Shown: positions 22,760-34,990 of the stretch, piece by piece
Layout: the number at the start of each line of letters is the position of its first letter
Position numbering within the stretch: the stretch's first letter is position 1
Assembly (NCBI GenBank): GCA_015680685.1
Contig: MNCI01011864.1
Coordinates: 334,177 to 398,176 of the forward strand
Direction of reading: 5' to 3'
Source: Gnetum montanum
Taxonomy: Eukaryota; Streptophyta; Gnetopsida; Gnetales; Gnetaceae
DNA length: 64,000 nucleotides
Program-made: the position numbers and the translations under genes
Notes under the pieces: model-generated
Told to the model about the DNA's origin: nothing
The model's input: the letters and a program-made list of their open reading frames with translations, nothing else
Databases searched by the model: none

Positions 22760-23403
22760 GTGGTTGATCAATGAGATAGAATCAAAATTCAACATATGCA
22801 TGGAACCAATTGAAAGAATCATAAGTGCCTATGTTGAACAAACAAATAGGATGGACTAACTGAGAGGGTAACTTTCCTACATAGAGTTTTAAGAGAAAGA
22901 ATATATTAAATGGGGAAATTCAAAAACATCTAATAATTTTGAACATAAACCCTTAGAACTCAAGGCATAATTGAATACATTGGAATATGCATTTTTGAAT
23001 AATAAAAAACCAATAATTATCAATGCCAATATTAACAAAAGATAGAAGCAAAAGCTACTTAAGGTTGAAAAAAAAATGGCAAACAACTTTTGCATGGTCT
23101 TATGATGAAATAATAGGAATAAATTCATGCATTTGCCAATACCAACTTTACACAAGTTAAATAGTTAAGCCACATTATCAACCTTAACAACACTTGAATT
23201 TGAAGCTTAAAGAAGTAGTTAAGTAAGAATCACAAAACTACTCCAAGTAGGATTTATCTATTCAATAGTGGATAGTAAATGGGTTAGTCCATTGGCCATT
23301 TAATCTATATCATACTAGAAGACCAAGAGAAAATCACATTTGCTAGTCATTGGAAAATGTTCACCTACAAGCAAATGTTATTTAATCTTTGTAATGCTCT
23401 TAT
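22760..23403 (+). pseudogene. RT fragment with internal deletion, old plus family-A element
   Basis: The protease-RT linker reads EHKPLELKA then LEYAFLNNKKPIIINANIN (about 22930-23040). The RT fingers follow as LLQVGFIYSIVDSKWVSPLA (about 23245-23305). Soon after, it reads EDQEKITFASHWKMFTYKQM, LFNLCNALIV (about 23320-23403), which corresponds to the EDQ-x-KTTF ... MPFGLCNAPATF region. The roughly 200 bases between, including the first catalytic aspartate (LDGYSGY), are deleted. The gene ends at 23403 where the copia LTR begins. The remaining RT, RNase H and integrase do not reappear before 36164. Confidence 0.65.
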
Positions 23404-24631
23404 TGTTGACCTTTTGGTATGTTAAAACCTTAAGGAAAATGAAGAACAAGGATGTTTGTGTCATTGTTGTGTTTGTAGGACAAGAACATGGACTAAAGAA
23501 GAGCTCAAGGGATGACATCTATAAAGAGATGTCAAAGTGGAGAACACAAGGACTTGTTGGATATGAAAGAAGACTTAAGGAATGAGAGCTAAAACAAGAT
23601 GTCAAAGTAAAGACTATAAGGGCTTAAGTGGGAGTAAGGATAAAGATGAAGAATACAACAAAATGAAGAAGTTCCCAAGATCAGGAATAAACCAAATAAA
23701 CAAAAGGAAGCCTCGGGAAGTAAATCCCAAAAGCTAAGAAGACATATCCCAGAAGCAGAAGATCTCTTAGCTAAAGTGTAGAATAACTAGAGAAAATGTC
23801 TTACTAAAATAGTAGATGTCTCCTATTTGGAGAAGGCATCTACATGTAGATGTCTCCTTAGAGTTGTCTCCTTTGGTGGTGAGATGTCTACCCTAAATGG
23901 AAGTCTATGTAATGAGATATCCCAATCTTGAAGAAGACGTCTCTCCTAGCTATTAGATAATTGTTGCACAAATTCCAAGGTGATTTAAGAAACATATAGA
24001 CTATAAGAAGACTTCATTCTCTTGGTGAATGTGACATTTTTTGTGTATAAGCAAGTGTCAACATCAAGTAATCATTGTGTACATTGTTCTATTGTATTTG
24101 GATACTCCATTGTACTATCTATTGTATTGTTGTAAGTGATTAGTTTTTCTATACCTCAAAGTAAAAGGACTAGAAAATTAGTTGCATCCTTTCCTTGTAA
24201 TTTTTGTTTCTCTTTTGCTACCTCACTAGGTTTGATGTGCTTCTTAAGAGAAGGCATCATCCTTAATCTTGTCGGGATCTTACAAGATTGCGTGGTTGGT
24301 GCAATGTCACAACACTTTGGAGTAGAGCTCATGTTGTAAAGGTTGTGAGATCCTAGAAACCACATTCTAAGCTTATTGGGACCTTACGAGGTTGAGTGGA
24401 TTTGTGGCAATGAATCACTTTGGAGTAGAACTTAGAATGGTACAGGCTATGGTACCCTTTAAAGCATAATTTGAGAGAAACAAAGTTTGGAGGTGTGCAA
24501 GCGATCTACCCTCCGACTATAGAGTATCCAAGTTGGGGAACCACATAATTTTGGGTGTGGTTTTTATGGTTGCAATTTTTGATTTGGAAAACTTATTCAT
24601 CCTCCTCCCTTTCTAAGTTCTATGATCCTCA
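23404..24631 (+). repeat. 5' LTR of a Ty1/copia element
   Basis: It runs from TGTTGACCTTTTGG to GATCCTCA, immediately before a tRNA-Met primer-binding site. The left edge is set by the sudden end of RT homology at 23403. The U3 part carries several AGATGTCT-type octamers (around 23814, 23849, 23882, 23936). A tandem-like phrase occurs at 24260-24310 and 24370-24420 (GGGATCTTACAAGATTG and GGGACCTTACGAGGTTG). The start is an inference; the 3' end is well placed. Confidence 0.6.
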
Positions 24632-24633
24632 AG

Positions 24634-24645
24634 TGGTATCGGAGC
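24634..24645 (+). other. Primer-binding site, initiator tRNA-Met type (copia)
   Basis: TGGTATCGGAGC is the standard plant copia PBS (TGGTATCAGAGC) with one change. It is found only here in the window and separates this element from the tRNA-Asp-primed gypsy families. Confidence 0.85.
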
Positions 24646-24699
24646 TTGGTAATCTTGTTTCTTCATCAACTAGTTCTACATCATCTTCAAGAGTGAACA

Positions 24700-24952
24700 A
24701 TGGAGGAAACCTCGTACAAAAAGCCACCTATGTTCGATGGATTCGACTTCACCTATTGGAAAGCAAGGATATAGGACTTTCTTAAATCTATGGATTTTAA
24801 AGTTTGGGAATCCATTCTTAAAGGCTACACACCACTCGTCGATAGCACAACAAGAGTCATCAAGCCCTAGAACAAATGGACACAATAAGAAAGAGATAAG
24901 TTCATGCATCACTCAAAAGCTAAAAAATGTTTATTTTATGTATGACTTAAAG
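24700..24952 (+). pseudogene. Ty1/copia gag N-terminus (truncated)
   Basis: The ATG at 24700, 54 bases after the PBS, gives METSYKKPP-like sequence: MEETSYKKPPMFDGFDFTYW then KARI, a TAG stop, DFLKSMDFKVWESI and LKGYTPLVD. This is the typical copia gag start (PPMFDG-x-NF-x-YWK ... FLKS-x-D-x-KVW). One in-frame TAG probably replaced CAG. Everything after 24952 is missing, because the family-C LTR starts at 24953 and no copia pol follows on the other side of family C. Confidence 0.8.
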
Positions 24953-25703
24953 TGATGACAATTGATATTGATTATATCGATCCACATGGAGACAACGATA
25001 TAGATTGATAGCATGAGTTTTGATGGAGAGATACTTAAAATGAATTCAAGATATTAATTTTCATAGAAAGGGATGATTCGTAGTGACAATTGAGGATGAA
25101 AGAATCAATGAACCACTTTAATGAAAATTTGAATCAATTGATATTGAGTTTATCAATATTAATTAATTATCCAAATGGTTATTTTTGTACGTTATTTCTA
25201 GTATAAATAAGGATCACAACTTTGTATTGGAAGACTCATGAAAGAACCCATACCAAATTGAACCCTCTTTTGTATTAAAACTTTTAAGGAAGGTTGTTGA
25301 TGCTTTATGAGAATCAACAACCATTGATGTATGAAGGTTGTGAAGTTTTTGCATTGTGGAGACAATAGAGCAAGGTCACAAATTAGGTGACATCTCATTT
25401 GTAATCTTCTGTACTTATGATAAATTTATATAACTTCAATTTGGTTTAATTAGCTATGTTCATCTTTGAACTTAATGTTAGAGGTTAAGGTAAAGCTTGG
25501 TTGATTTTACTTATGAGTGGTAGTCATAAGTGTGGCGTTTTCAATTGAAGTCAAATATAATTGTTATTTTTCTTGATGATCTTTTTGACTTTGAACCATT
25601 CCTCCACAAATACAACTTGCGGGTCAATCATAGACAAGGTGACATCTCTACAATGAAGATAACCATTAAGGTAACTTAGCACTGAACTTTTCTTGGCTCG
25701 TCA
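24953..25703 (+). repeat. 5' LTR of family-C element
   Basis: At 751 bases it runs TGATGACAATTG to GGCTCGTCA and pairs with 35432-36163. A TATA box (TATAAATA) is at 25202-25209. The outer end has an ATCGAT-rich palindromic block, clearer in the partner (GATCGATATCGATTATATCG). A PBS follows directly. Confidence 0.9.
25202..25209 (+). promoter_or_regulatory. LTR TATA box, family C
   Basis: TATAAATA lies about 250 bases into the LTR and is preserved in the partner LTR at 35691-35698. It is followed by GGATCACAACTTTGTATTGG, identical in both LTRs, where transcription would be expected to begin. Confidence 0.6.
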
Positions 25704-25706
25704 ATT

Positions 25707-25724
25707 TGGCACCATTATCGAGAA
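25707..25724 (+). other. Primer-binding site, tRNA-Asp type (family C)
   Basis: TGGCACCATTATCGAGAA follows the LTR end after three bases. It is the tRNA-Asp complement with several transitions. Confidence 0.75.
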
Positions 25725-25848
25725 GGCTAGTAGAGTTAATAGACATCAAGGATTCTATACATTTCAAATTCATTTTGTAAATCTAATATTTTTTAGGTAT
25801 ACTTTGATTTCTCTCTATTTTATTTTATTTTGTTGAGTAGATATAGAA

Positions 25849-27700
25849 ATGGTTTCTTTTAATTATTTTTCTTGTATTAAGAAATTAAAGAATAAGGAAA
25901 AATCTCAAGAATTAGCTTCTCTTGTTGCCAAACCTACAAAAACTATTAAGAAATTTGTAATTAAGGTAGTAATAGCAAAAGTAATTAGATCAATTTGTAG
26001 AGTTTTAGTAATGTGCTAAAGAAGAATGTGATTGTTAAACAATCAAGGAAACCAATGCGAACTTAACCCTCTAGGAATACCTTTAGCCTTTACAAATGTA
26101 CACAATCTAACTTAAAACAAAACCAAGAGGAGCAAATACAGCCATATCTTAATTATTCTTTCTTTCTTAAAAATCAAAATCTCTCAATAGATTTTTCCAC
26201 AACTTTTAATCCTCTATTTGACATTTCAATTTCTACATTACAAAAAATGAGTTCAACTATGAGGGTAGGATCACAAAATTTAAATACTACCCAAATATTA
26301 ACTAATGTAAATACCCAACCTATGAATACTTTAAATTTACAAACTCCAATTTCATCACCAACCTCTGTTTCTATACCAGGTCCTATTGTAACCCTGATAG
26401 CAACCACTACTTTTACAATGAGATCATCTTCATACCATATACCTCCTTTTTTTCTATGTTGAATTTCTCTTTCCTTTGGTAGTCTAAGTTCTAATATTCT
26501 AGCTAGGTAGGCCTACTATGGACAAACTCTTGGGGATTTACTAAATCAAAAGACACTGATTATAACTCAAGAACCATTAATTTTTGCACAAAGAAGAGAT
26601 GTAGAGGTTAAAAACATTCATTTATTACTTGTCTTTAAGGGAATAAATGATGAGGATTTGGTTACTCACATCAAAGAATTTGAAACCACATTAGTAATGC
26701 TAGCACCTCAAAGTGGTAATAGAACTAAAATGATTGCTTTAAAATCAACCTTAAAGGATAATGCTAATTTTTGGCTACAAACCCTTAGGACACAAATTAG
26801 TTCATGGGTTGAACTCAAGAAAGATTTTTTGCAAAGATTTCTTTCTAATGATAGGTTTTATTCATTAAGGAAACAATTAATGAGCTTTATGCAACATGAA
26901 GATAAAGATTATGAGAGTACTTTTGATAGGTTTAAAGGGTTATGTTTGAAAAATCCAAATAATGGATTTTCAACCCATCAACTTATTCAAATCTTTGTAG
27001 AAGGCTTGTTACCATATTGTAGGAAAAATTTTGACTTTGCATGTAATGGAAATATTTTGAATGTAACTTTGAAAGATGGTTGGAGGATTTAGTAGACAAA
27101 AGTAAGAGATGGCCAAAACCCAACATTATGTAAGGAATGATCCAACAAATTGAGAAATTAAATAAAAAAGTATATGAGTTGACACAAGCTCATGGGTACA
27201 AAGTGAAGCATGTATTATTTGTGGTAGTCCATAACACGACTACACCACTTGTCCAACCTTATTATTATCATGAGGAAGTGCAAGAATCAGTGAAGGCTTT
27301 TCAACAATAGAAAAGCCAACCAACAATGACCTTTCTACAAATGTCGCCTTACCAACAAGAATATCCTCAAAATAACTTTAGACCATTTAAGAATCCAACT
27401 AATGAAAATTTGAATAAACTTTTCAAAGTCTTACTTCCTTCATTGAAGAAAGTAGATAGTTCATGAGAGAAACAAGAAGAATATTTTAGGACCTAATCAA
27501 GAATGAATTACCATCCCAACTTGAAATAAATCCCACATTTCAAAGGAAGGGAAAAGAACAATTGCATTTCATCACTACTAGAAGTGGCAAAACGGTTGAG
27601 CCTAAATCCCAAGAGAATGTTAGATTTCAAAAAATAGGGACACAAGAAGAAGTTCAACCATAAGTAGTGATTGAGAATGAAAAAGATTAACCAATTAGGG
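25849..27700 (+). pseudogene. gag, family C
   Basis: The ATG at 25849 starts a basic N-terminus (MVSFNYFSCIKKLKNKEK). A proline/threonine-rich stretch follows (26247-26460). The retrotransposon-gag capsid domain lies in the 144-codon ORF 26658-27092, with IALKSTLKDNANFWLQTLRT and DFLQRFLSNDRFYSLRKQL. A canonical zinc knuckle CX2CX4HX4C is at 27211-27252 (CIICGSP, stop, HDYTTC). A Q-rich tail leads to protease. The capsid is the best-preserved part. It has the Athila-type layout with protease and pol in order downstream. Confidence 0.8.
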
Positions 27701-27714
27701 AAAAATAATAACCA

Positions 27715-28300
27715 ATGCTCCCTAGACAAACAATTTTCTCTCCTTTTCCTAAGCGATTGCAAGAGGACTTTACAACTAAAGTTCATCTTGAAAAAATGTT
27801 TAGTGAATTATATTTGTATATTCCTTTAGAACAAGCAGTAAAATACACACCTTTCTATGCAAAGTACTTACAAGAATTGTACACTAGGAGAAGAAAGGAA
27901 AAGATTCCTAAACAAGTTTATTTAGTTGATAATCTTTCTCAACTTATAAAAAGTTAGGAAGTCCCAAAATATCAAGATCCAGGAGTTCCTACCATTTCAA
28001 TTAAAATAAATTAACAAATTATTAGGAATGCCCTCTTGGATTTAGGAGCTAATATTAATATAATGCCACTAGAAATGGCTAGGTCACTTAATTTGGAGGA
28101 TATAGAATGTGTAAACATGACGACATCTTTGGCTGATGGTTCTAATGAAAAATCCATAGGAATAGGAGAAGATTTGACAATAGAGGTGGAAAGAGGAAAA
28201 TACCCAATTAATTTTGTAATTTTGGAAGTGAAAGATCTTTATTATTTTCTCATCATAATAGATAGACCTTGGTTAGCAACAGCTAATGTGGTATGAAATT
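27715..28300 (+). pseudogene. Aspartic protease, family C
   Basis: An 80-codon leader ORF (27715-27957) precedes the protease core ORF (28036-28296, 86 codons). The active-site motif is LLDLGANINIMPLEMARSLN (DLG at 28039-28047) and the flap/C-terminal strand is FLIIIDRPWLATANVV. DLGA in place of DSGA is usual in Athila-group elements as far as I recall, so I do not count it as a lesion. The core is unbroken, unlike the proteases of families A and B here. Confidence 0.8.
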
Positions 28301-28379
28301 TTAGATCAGGACAACTTCAATTATCTTTTGCTAATCTTACTTTCATGCTTAATATATACAATAAGGCAAGAGAGGACTA

Positions 28380-30115
28380 TTCAAAAAAAGATTTGAAGGA
28401 AGCAAGAATGCTCTACACAATATCCACTTTAGCAATGACACAAGATAGGGAAATAATGGTACTAGACAATTTTGAGGAAGGATCTTTAGATCTGTCTACA
28501 AAAGAGTAAAAAGATTTCCTTAACTAGATTTTGAATTTAGGATTATGGAATATTGGAGAAACAATTCAACCTCTAAATAATGATTCCTTGAATCTTAGGG
28601 AATTACCTAGTACCCTTAAGTATATTTTACTAGATCATAATAAACCATTAATAATAAATTCCCTACTCATTAATGAGCAAGAAGAAAAATTATTAGAAGT
28701 CTTACATAGAAAGTCTAAGGCATTTGCATGGAGTTATGATGACCTTCATCAATGAATCTCACCCAACATCTGCCAACATCATATCTATCTAGAAGATAAT
28801 GTAAAACCAATAAGAATTTCCCCTAGGTGAATTAATCTAGCTTTTAAAAAAATTGTTAAAGATGAAATTTCAAAACTTTGGAAAGAAGGGATTATTTATC
28901 CAATAGCCGATAGCAAATGGGTAAGTTCTATTATAGTAGTTCCAAAAAAGAGTGGAAAGTGGAGAGTTTGTATTGATTATAGGAAACTAAACCAAAACAC
29001 AAAGAAAGACCATTTCTCTTTACCTTTTATAGATCAAATTTTAGAAAAACTCAAAGGGCATTAGTATTATTGTGGATTTAGTGGTTACAATCAAGTAGCC
29101 ATTGCCCCTGAAGACTAGCATAAAACCACTTTTACATAGCCATATGAAACTTTTGCTTACCGATAGATGCCTTTTGGTCTCTGTAACACACCTACTACCT
29201 TCCAAATAGCTATGATATCAGTATTCTTTAATATGTTATAAGATTATGTTGAAGTATTTATGGATGATTTTTTAGTATATGGAGATAATTATGATGAAAC
29301 ATTACAACATTTAGAATATTCTTTGGATAGATGTATAGATAAAAATTTAAAATTAAGTTGGGAAAAGAGTCATTTGATTGTTATAGATGGCATAGTATTA
29401 GGACATGTTGTTTCTAAGGATGGTATAAGAATGGACGAAGAAAAAGTAAGAGTAATATCTACACTTCTAGCTTCAACTAATTTAAAAACTCTCCAATCTT
29501 TTCTAGAACATGTTGTATATTACAAGTGATTTATCGAAGATTTTTCAAAAATTGCTAAACCTTTGTATATGCTTCTAGAAAAAAATGTTTCTTTTGTATG
29601 GACTAATAGTTATCAAGAAGCATTCTTAGAATTAAAGAAACAAGTAACTACCACCCCTATATTATATGCACCTAATTGGGATTTCCCTTTTGATTTAATG
29701 TGTGATGTTAGCGATATTGCAATAGGGCTAGTTATAGGGCAATATATCGATAATAACCCACAATTTATTTATTATGTACCTAAAAGTCTAGACTAGACCC
29801 AAATACATTATACAACTACCAAAAAAGAATTATTAGCTATTGTATCTACTTTGGATAAATTTAGGCATTATTTAATAGGATATAAAACTAGAGTTTGTAC
29901 TAACCATTCAACCATTAAGTTCTTGGCTACTAAGAAAATAGAAAATGCAAGAATAATGAGATGGTACCTATTACTCCAAGAATTTGATCTTAACATATTA
30001 GATAAGAGAGGTTGAGAGAATGTAGTGGTTGATAATCTTTCTAAACTAGAAACAAGAGAGGAAAATAAAACACAACGGATCTTTCATGATGAATTCCCAT
30101 ATGAACAACTTTTTT
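28380..30115 (+). pseudogene. Reverse transcriptase and RNase H, family C
   Basis: RT copies the element's RNA into DNA and RNase H removes the RNA. RT blocks appear in order: GIIYPIADSKWVSSIIVVPK near 28890, KWRVCIDYRKLN near 28955, MPFGLCNTPTTFQ near 29170, and the catalytic FMDD at 29257-29268. The thumb (SKDGIRMDEEKVR) and connection follow (29563-29796). RNase H begins FDLMCDVSDIAIGLVI near 29690, with TTTKKELLAIV near 29815. A later catalytic position reads TNH rather than TDH (29899-29907). Several stops interrupt it (for example near 29062, 29118 and 29163), mostly where glutamine codons are expected. This is the only RT in the window whose catalytic pair is intact. Confidence 0.85.
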
Positions 30116-31470
30116 TTTCATAAATAAGGATAAATGGTTTTCTGATATCGCAAACTATCTAGCCACTATGAAAATCCGAGCCCAATGGATCAAGGAGGAA
30201 AAGAAATCTTTCTTATGAAACATCTTCAAATATATCTGGAGTAGTCTGTACCTTTATAGAATATGTAAAGATAATACAACAAGAAGTTGTATGGCCGAGG
30301 ATGAGCAATAAGAAATCCTACATATATGCCATGATGATCTAGGAGGTGGCCATTTTGATAGCAAATGCACTACTATAAAAATTTTGCAAAGTGGATTTTA
30401 TTGGCCCTCAATTTTTAAAGATGCTCATAAGTATGTAAAAGAATGTGATAAATGTCAACATATGGTGGCCATAACTAAAAGGCAAGAAATGCCCTTAATC
30501 CCAATGTTAATAACTAAACCATTTGATGTGTGGGGTATAGACACTTTTAGGACCATTTCCATCATCCAATGGATGTCAATACATTTTGGTTTATATAGAC
30601 TATGTCACTAAATGGGTAGAAAAAAAAAGCCACCCCAATAAATGATGTTAAGGTAGTGGTAGCTTTCCTTAGAGAAAATATTTTAACACACTTTGGAACT
30701 CCATGGGTAATCATTAGTGATTAAGGTACTCATTTTGTAAATAGAATAATGGAGAAATTTCTTAAGTCTTGTGGAATAAAACATAATGTAGTACTACATA
30801 TCATCCTCAAACAAATGGTTAGGTAGACAATGCTAATAGAATTATATTAAATATCTTAAAAAAAGGTATGTACTAAAAAGAAAGACTGGTCCAAAGAATT
30901 ACAATATGCATTAGGGCTTATATAATTACATATAAATCAGGTTTAGGATATTCACCTTATCAATTGGTTTATGGTAAACAATGTTTATTGCTAGTAGAAA
31001 TTAAATATCAATCTCTACATTTAGCACAATAATTGAATTTGAATGAAGAAATAAAGCATGCATCAAGAATGACTGAAATAAATGAACTTGATGAAATGTG
31101 GCTTAATGAAAAGAAAAAAATTATAAAAAAACAAATGAAAAAATTACATGATAAGAACATTTTTAAGAAAAATTTGTCCATAGGTGATAAATTTTTTTTT
31201 GTATAATATGCGATTACATAAATTTCCAGGTAAGTTAACAACTAGGTGGGAAGGCCCATATTTAATTGTGTAATCCCATGTTAATGGTAGTGTTTTAATT
31301 TCACCTATTGATGATTCGTCAACTACATTCATAGTTAGTGGACATAGATTTGACATGTATTACCAACATCACATTGAGGAACCTAGAGAAGATGAATTAA
31401 TAAAGCTAAGCAACCTAACCTATCCCAACGATGATGTAACCAATGACAAAAATACATTAGAAGTCCTAGC
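30116..31470 (+). pseudogene. Integrase, family C
   Basis: The HHCC zinc finger is seen as CHDDLGGGHF ... ECDKCQHM (about 30330-30460). The core starts with GIDTF near 30537 and has an ISD-x-GTHFVNRIMEKF block near 30712. The third block is PQTNG, stop, VDNAN near 30808, where the usual Glu appears to be Asp. The C-terminal part includes FPGKLTTRWEGPYLIV near 31205-31265. The ORF 30384-30611 is the longest open piece. Multiple stops and frameshifts make it inactive. Confidence 0.8.
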
Positions 31471-33978
31471 TTTGGACAATAACCTTCAATAAGACCCTTA
31501 TGTAATCTTATAATAAATTATTTTAGTCTACAACTTTTACCTTGAAAAATGTAGAGGATAGCAGTATTTTCTATTGTTAGTTGGGACTCTAAAGAATTCA
31601 GTAGCATCATGTCTAAAATGCAAAGGAGAAGGACAACTCCTCATACATTACAATAAGCAGGTTTAAAACCAAAATCCATCTAAGGGTAAGCTTTCAAATC
31701 ATTTATTATTTTTGTTTTGACATTTTATTTTATTTTACTTTCCTGAACCATTGGGATAATAACCAAGTGGAATTTTCACCATTCATGGCTGGTCTTAGTA
31801 ATTACCTTTTGAATATGTCAATATGGAGGATATGGTATGTCATGTTTGGACAAGCCATCAAAGTATGCTAGCATGAGAAATGTTATCAATTATTATAAGA
31901 GCCACTATCATATCTCTATTTGTCCCCACAAGAACCTCATGGTTGAAGCAGGCCTTATAATTTTCAATTTGGTTTTGAAAAAACCATCATAGCTGTTTCT
32001 ATTTGAATAAGGTCCCATAAGCACCTTCAATTATGAGTAGGGCCACACTTCCACAAAAACCTTATGGTTGGAGCAATGCACAAGGCTCATATTTATTTGC
32101 ATCCCAGAAGAACCTCATTTCATACGTAGAGTGTGTTATGATGGACAATCCTTTCTATGTATTAAGCTTATCAACTCTCTTTTCTTTGGCTAGGACATGA
32201 CATTGGTTTGGTGGATTGACTTATTTTGCTTTGGTAATTTATTACTTCCTTTCATTTTTTTCTTATCCTCCTTGGTTTATGTTGTCCAATGTTTCATCAT
32301 ATTTTTTTTTTTTTTTGTTATTCGTCTTTTTGTTCTATCTTTTTTCTTATCTTTCCATTTTTCCTTTTTTGATGGTCATCTATTATTCATGATGGTACAT
32401 TTTGTGCAAGGGTCTTGCACATGTTTGCCATCATGTCTTCTATAGGTGTTAGTGATCAAGATCCCTACTATGGTGGCCAATGATGAATACTAACACTTAT
32501 TAGACCCAAGCCCTTTAGTCCACTATCCATAATTGGGGATATATAAAATCCATGACACTTTTTTCTTTTGGTATATCCTTTCGTCATTCTTACTTTTTAA
32601 TAACTTCTTTTTGCTAATTAACCTAGGTATGATACATATCCTAGTTTAATTATGGGGATAAACAATTAATAAAGGATAGGATAGTTGGGTATAACCAACA
32701 TGGAAGCTGATGCAAGAAAAATTTAGGGAATGAGTTAGATGCAAGAAATTCATCTTAGATCCTTAAATCATAGAAAAGGTTAAAACCTTGAGTTTATAAG
32801 ACATTTTTGCACCTAATGAAGCAAACATTATGAGGTCTTCCTAACTAAGTTATATGTAGACTCCTACCCAATTAATAAGAAATTATTATAAAGATAGGAA
32901 TAAAAATATGTACATTATCTATAAATAAATCACCATAATATCGATGGATATCGCTTCTCTCAACTTAGGAAGATTAGCATAGGTTACACTATCGAAGGAT
33001 ATCGAAGTATTGACATCTAGAGAGGCTTAAAAAAACTTGGGAATGAGTTTCATTAAAGAGGATTAAGGGGTTGATGTCTCATTATAAGATAAATCAAGGT
33101 ATGTAGATTCTAATGATATAGTTCAATATCATTATGAAGAAACTCAAGTTTTCAATACAAATTCCAAATTAGTTGATCTAAATTGATATGAATACTAATG
33201 GATATATTGACCTATATCAGTTAGTTCAATCTAGTTCAAACACAAGTAAATTTGGGCCAAAATATCACATTTGATTAGCATAGCTTTGATACAAATTGAT
33301 ATGTTTATTAGACATATTGATTCATATAGCCTAGATTGATTCAGATCGATAGGTTTGATATTTTCCTGAGTGCCTTGAGTATTATTAGTGTGATCATGAT
33401 AATAATTGATATGTCTGTAACTTGAATTTTCTATACATTGATATGTATTGATGGATCTATAAAGTTTAACCTAAAATGCTTCAATTCATATCAAACTTAT
33501 GGCAAGTATCGACATTGTTAAAACTAAAAATAATAATTATAGGTTCATGAGTAAGTGGTGGCTTTGCTATATAAAGGCCACCATCCCAACCAAAAACATT
33601 ACTTATTTTGATCAAGACATGGGCAACACAATTTACGGCTCCCACCTTTAGAGATTAGGGCCTCGATTTTATTTTAAATTTCTATCACAACACTCATCTA
33701 GGAGGGATCATGATGATTAGTGGGGTTTGGTTGCCATGTGAACACCAATTTACAATTGGTAAGAAGAATTACTGCTATTTTTGGATTTCTCCCAAATCAT
33801 GAAAGCGATGTTAATCTTGTTTCTTTTGTTTAATCATTAGCATAGCTATCCATTATAAAATGGTTGAATCCACTAGCACTGAATAGTAGGTATAGCTGAG
33901 TATGGGCTTTAGCAAGGATGGTACCAATAATTTTAGTTTATTAAATGTTTTAGTTATTTTTTAGTAACTAGGAAGAAA
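31471..33978 (+). other. Noncoding region between integrase and third ORF, family C
   Basis: T-rich tracts occur at 31695-31745 and 32215-32370, in the same relative place as those of family A. The remainder has dispersed GATATC/ATCGAT/TGATAT phrases (32930-33500) and no supported gene. The ORF at 32197-32445 is produced by the T-rich tract. It contains no copy of the family-A GACATGTTACCCATGC motif. Confidence 0.5.
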
Positions 33979-34990
33979 ATGACTGAAGATCACTCCTTGA
34001 CACCATGAAGTCGATAACATCAAGTGGTTTAACCACACAGACACAACAATCCTACAACAACTTGAGATAATGAACTACAAGGCTTTCATCAAGCCCCTCC
34101 TCAATTGGTTTACCTAGAAGGAGGTTTTGAAATTTTGTTGGAACATTAAACCCCATCTAACAAAGGTTGATCCTCCAAAACATTATTAAGTATCTTTTGT
34201 TTGGAAGACAAGGGTGAAGGTCACAGTGGCCAAGCTACAAGAGTGGTTTGGACTACCAACCCAAGGAGAAGAGATTTTTAAGAAAAAGATAAGCATGAAG
34301 AAGAAGTACAATCTCCTCCACCAGTTTATTGGAGGGACCGACAATGGTAGGCTTTAGGCATAGGGTTTGCATTTTGTGAACCTCTGGCTTGAACATTGGG
34401 TGATAGCAAGGATGCTCATAATTAATGTTCTTTCTTTCACTCACACCACATATGTGCCTAGCCCTGCACTCCATGTATGAAGCCATTGAAGTATGGGGAG
34501 GAAGCAAATTTTGCTTACCTCTTGATCAGGTATCTCATGCATCATTATAATAATGATGTTCTAAAATTATGTTTTTTCATTCCTTATTTCAACAATCCTC
34601 TGTAAGTGTAAAGTTCCTGAGTTGCAGAAGGGAACAAAGATGCACCTTTCTATTCTTAACAAGGACACCTTTACTCACTCTTTGAAGATTTACATGAAGG
34701 TTCGTCCATTTGTAAAGGAATCTTAGGAACTTGGTTTGTCAGTGGTGCCAAAGACTAGTGAATTTCATGGATTTTGGGATGAATATTATTCCTAGCTACA
34801 CAATCTCCAATCCACACAGAGGGAGATCCTCATAGTGCTTTAGAAGGTTAGCTCAACCATCACCACCATGGACAGAAGGGTGGTGGACATTGAAAAACAT
34901 ATCCACCGTTAGATCTGTGATGATGATGAAGGGGCAGAACCCTCTCATTTTGAAAATGGAAGTGGAAGTAGGCTCCAAGGCTTAATGCAA
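33979..34990 (+). pseudogene. Third ORF after integrase, family C
   Basis: A damaged gene downstream of pol. One frame gives AKLQEWFGLPTQGEEIFKKK and ISMKKKYNLLHQFIGGTDNG (about 34230-34345), then LHFVNLWLEHWVIARMLIIN (about 34370-34430), FFIPYFNNPL, YMKVRPFVKES and EFHGFWDEYYS. A helical end follows (LHNLQSTQREILIVL, TTMDRRVVDIEKHIHR). It shares with family-A ORF3 the position after integrase, the domain-then-helix layout and a large helical content. I cannot align the two with confidence. Third ORFs are known in Athila-group elements and are sometimes called env-like; I see no signal peptide or membrane segment here. Confidence 0.6.

Noticed and set aside
23340-23585. 81-codon ORF as a gene
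   Set aside because: It begins in the RT remnant in the wrong frame and runs into the copia LTR.
32197-32445. 82-codon hydrophobic ORF
   Set aside because: Generated by a T-rich noncoding tract in family C.
33979-34990. Viral-type envelope gene
   Set aside because: Third ORFs of Athila-type elements are often called env-like, but no signal peptide, cleavage site or membrane segment is visible here or in family-A ORF3.
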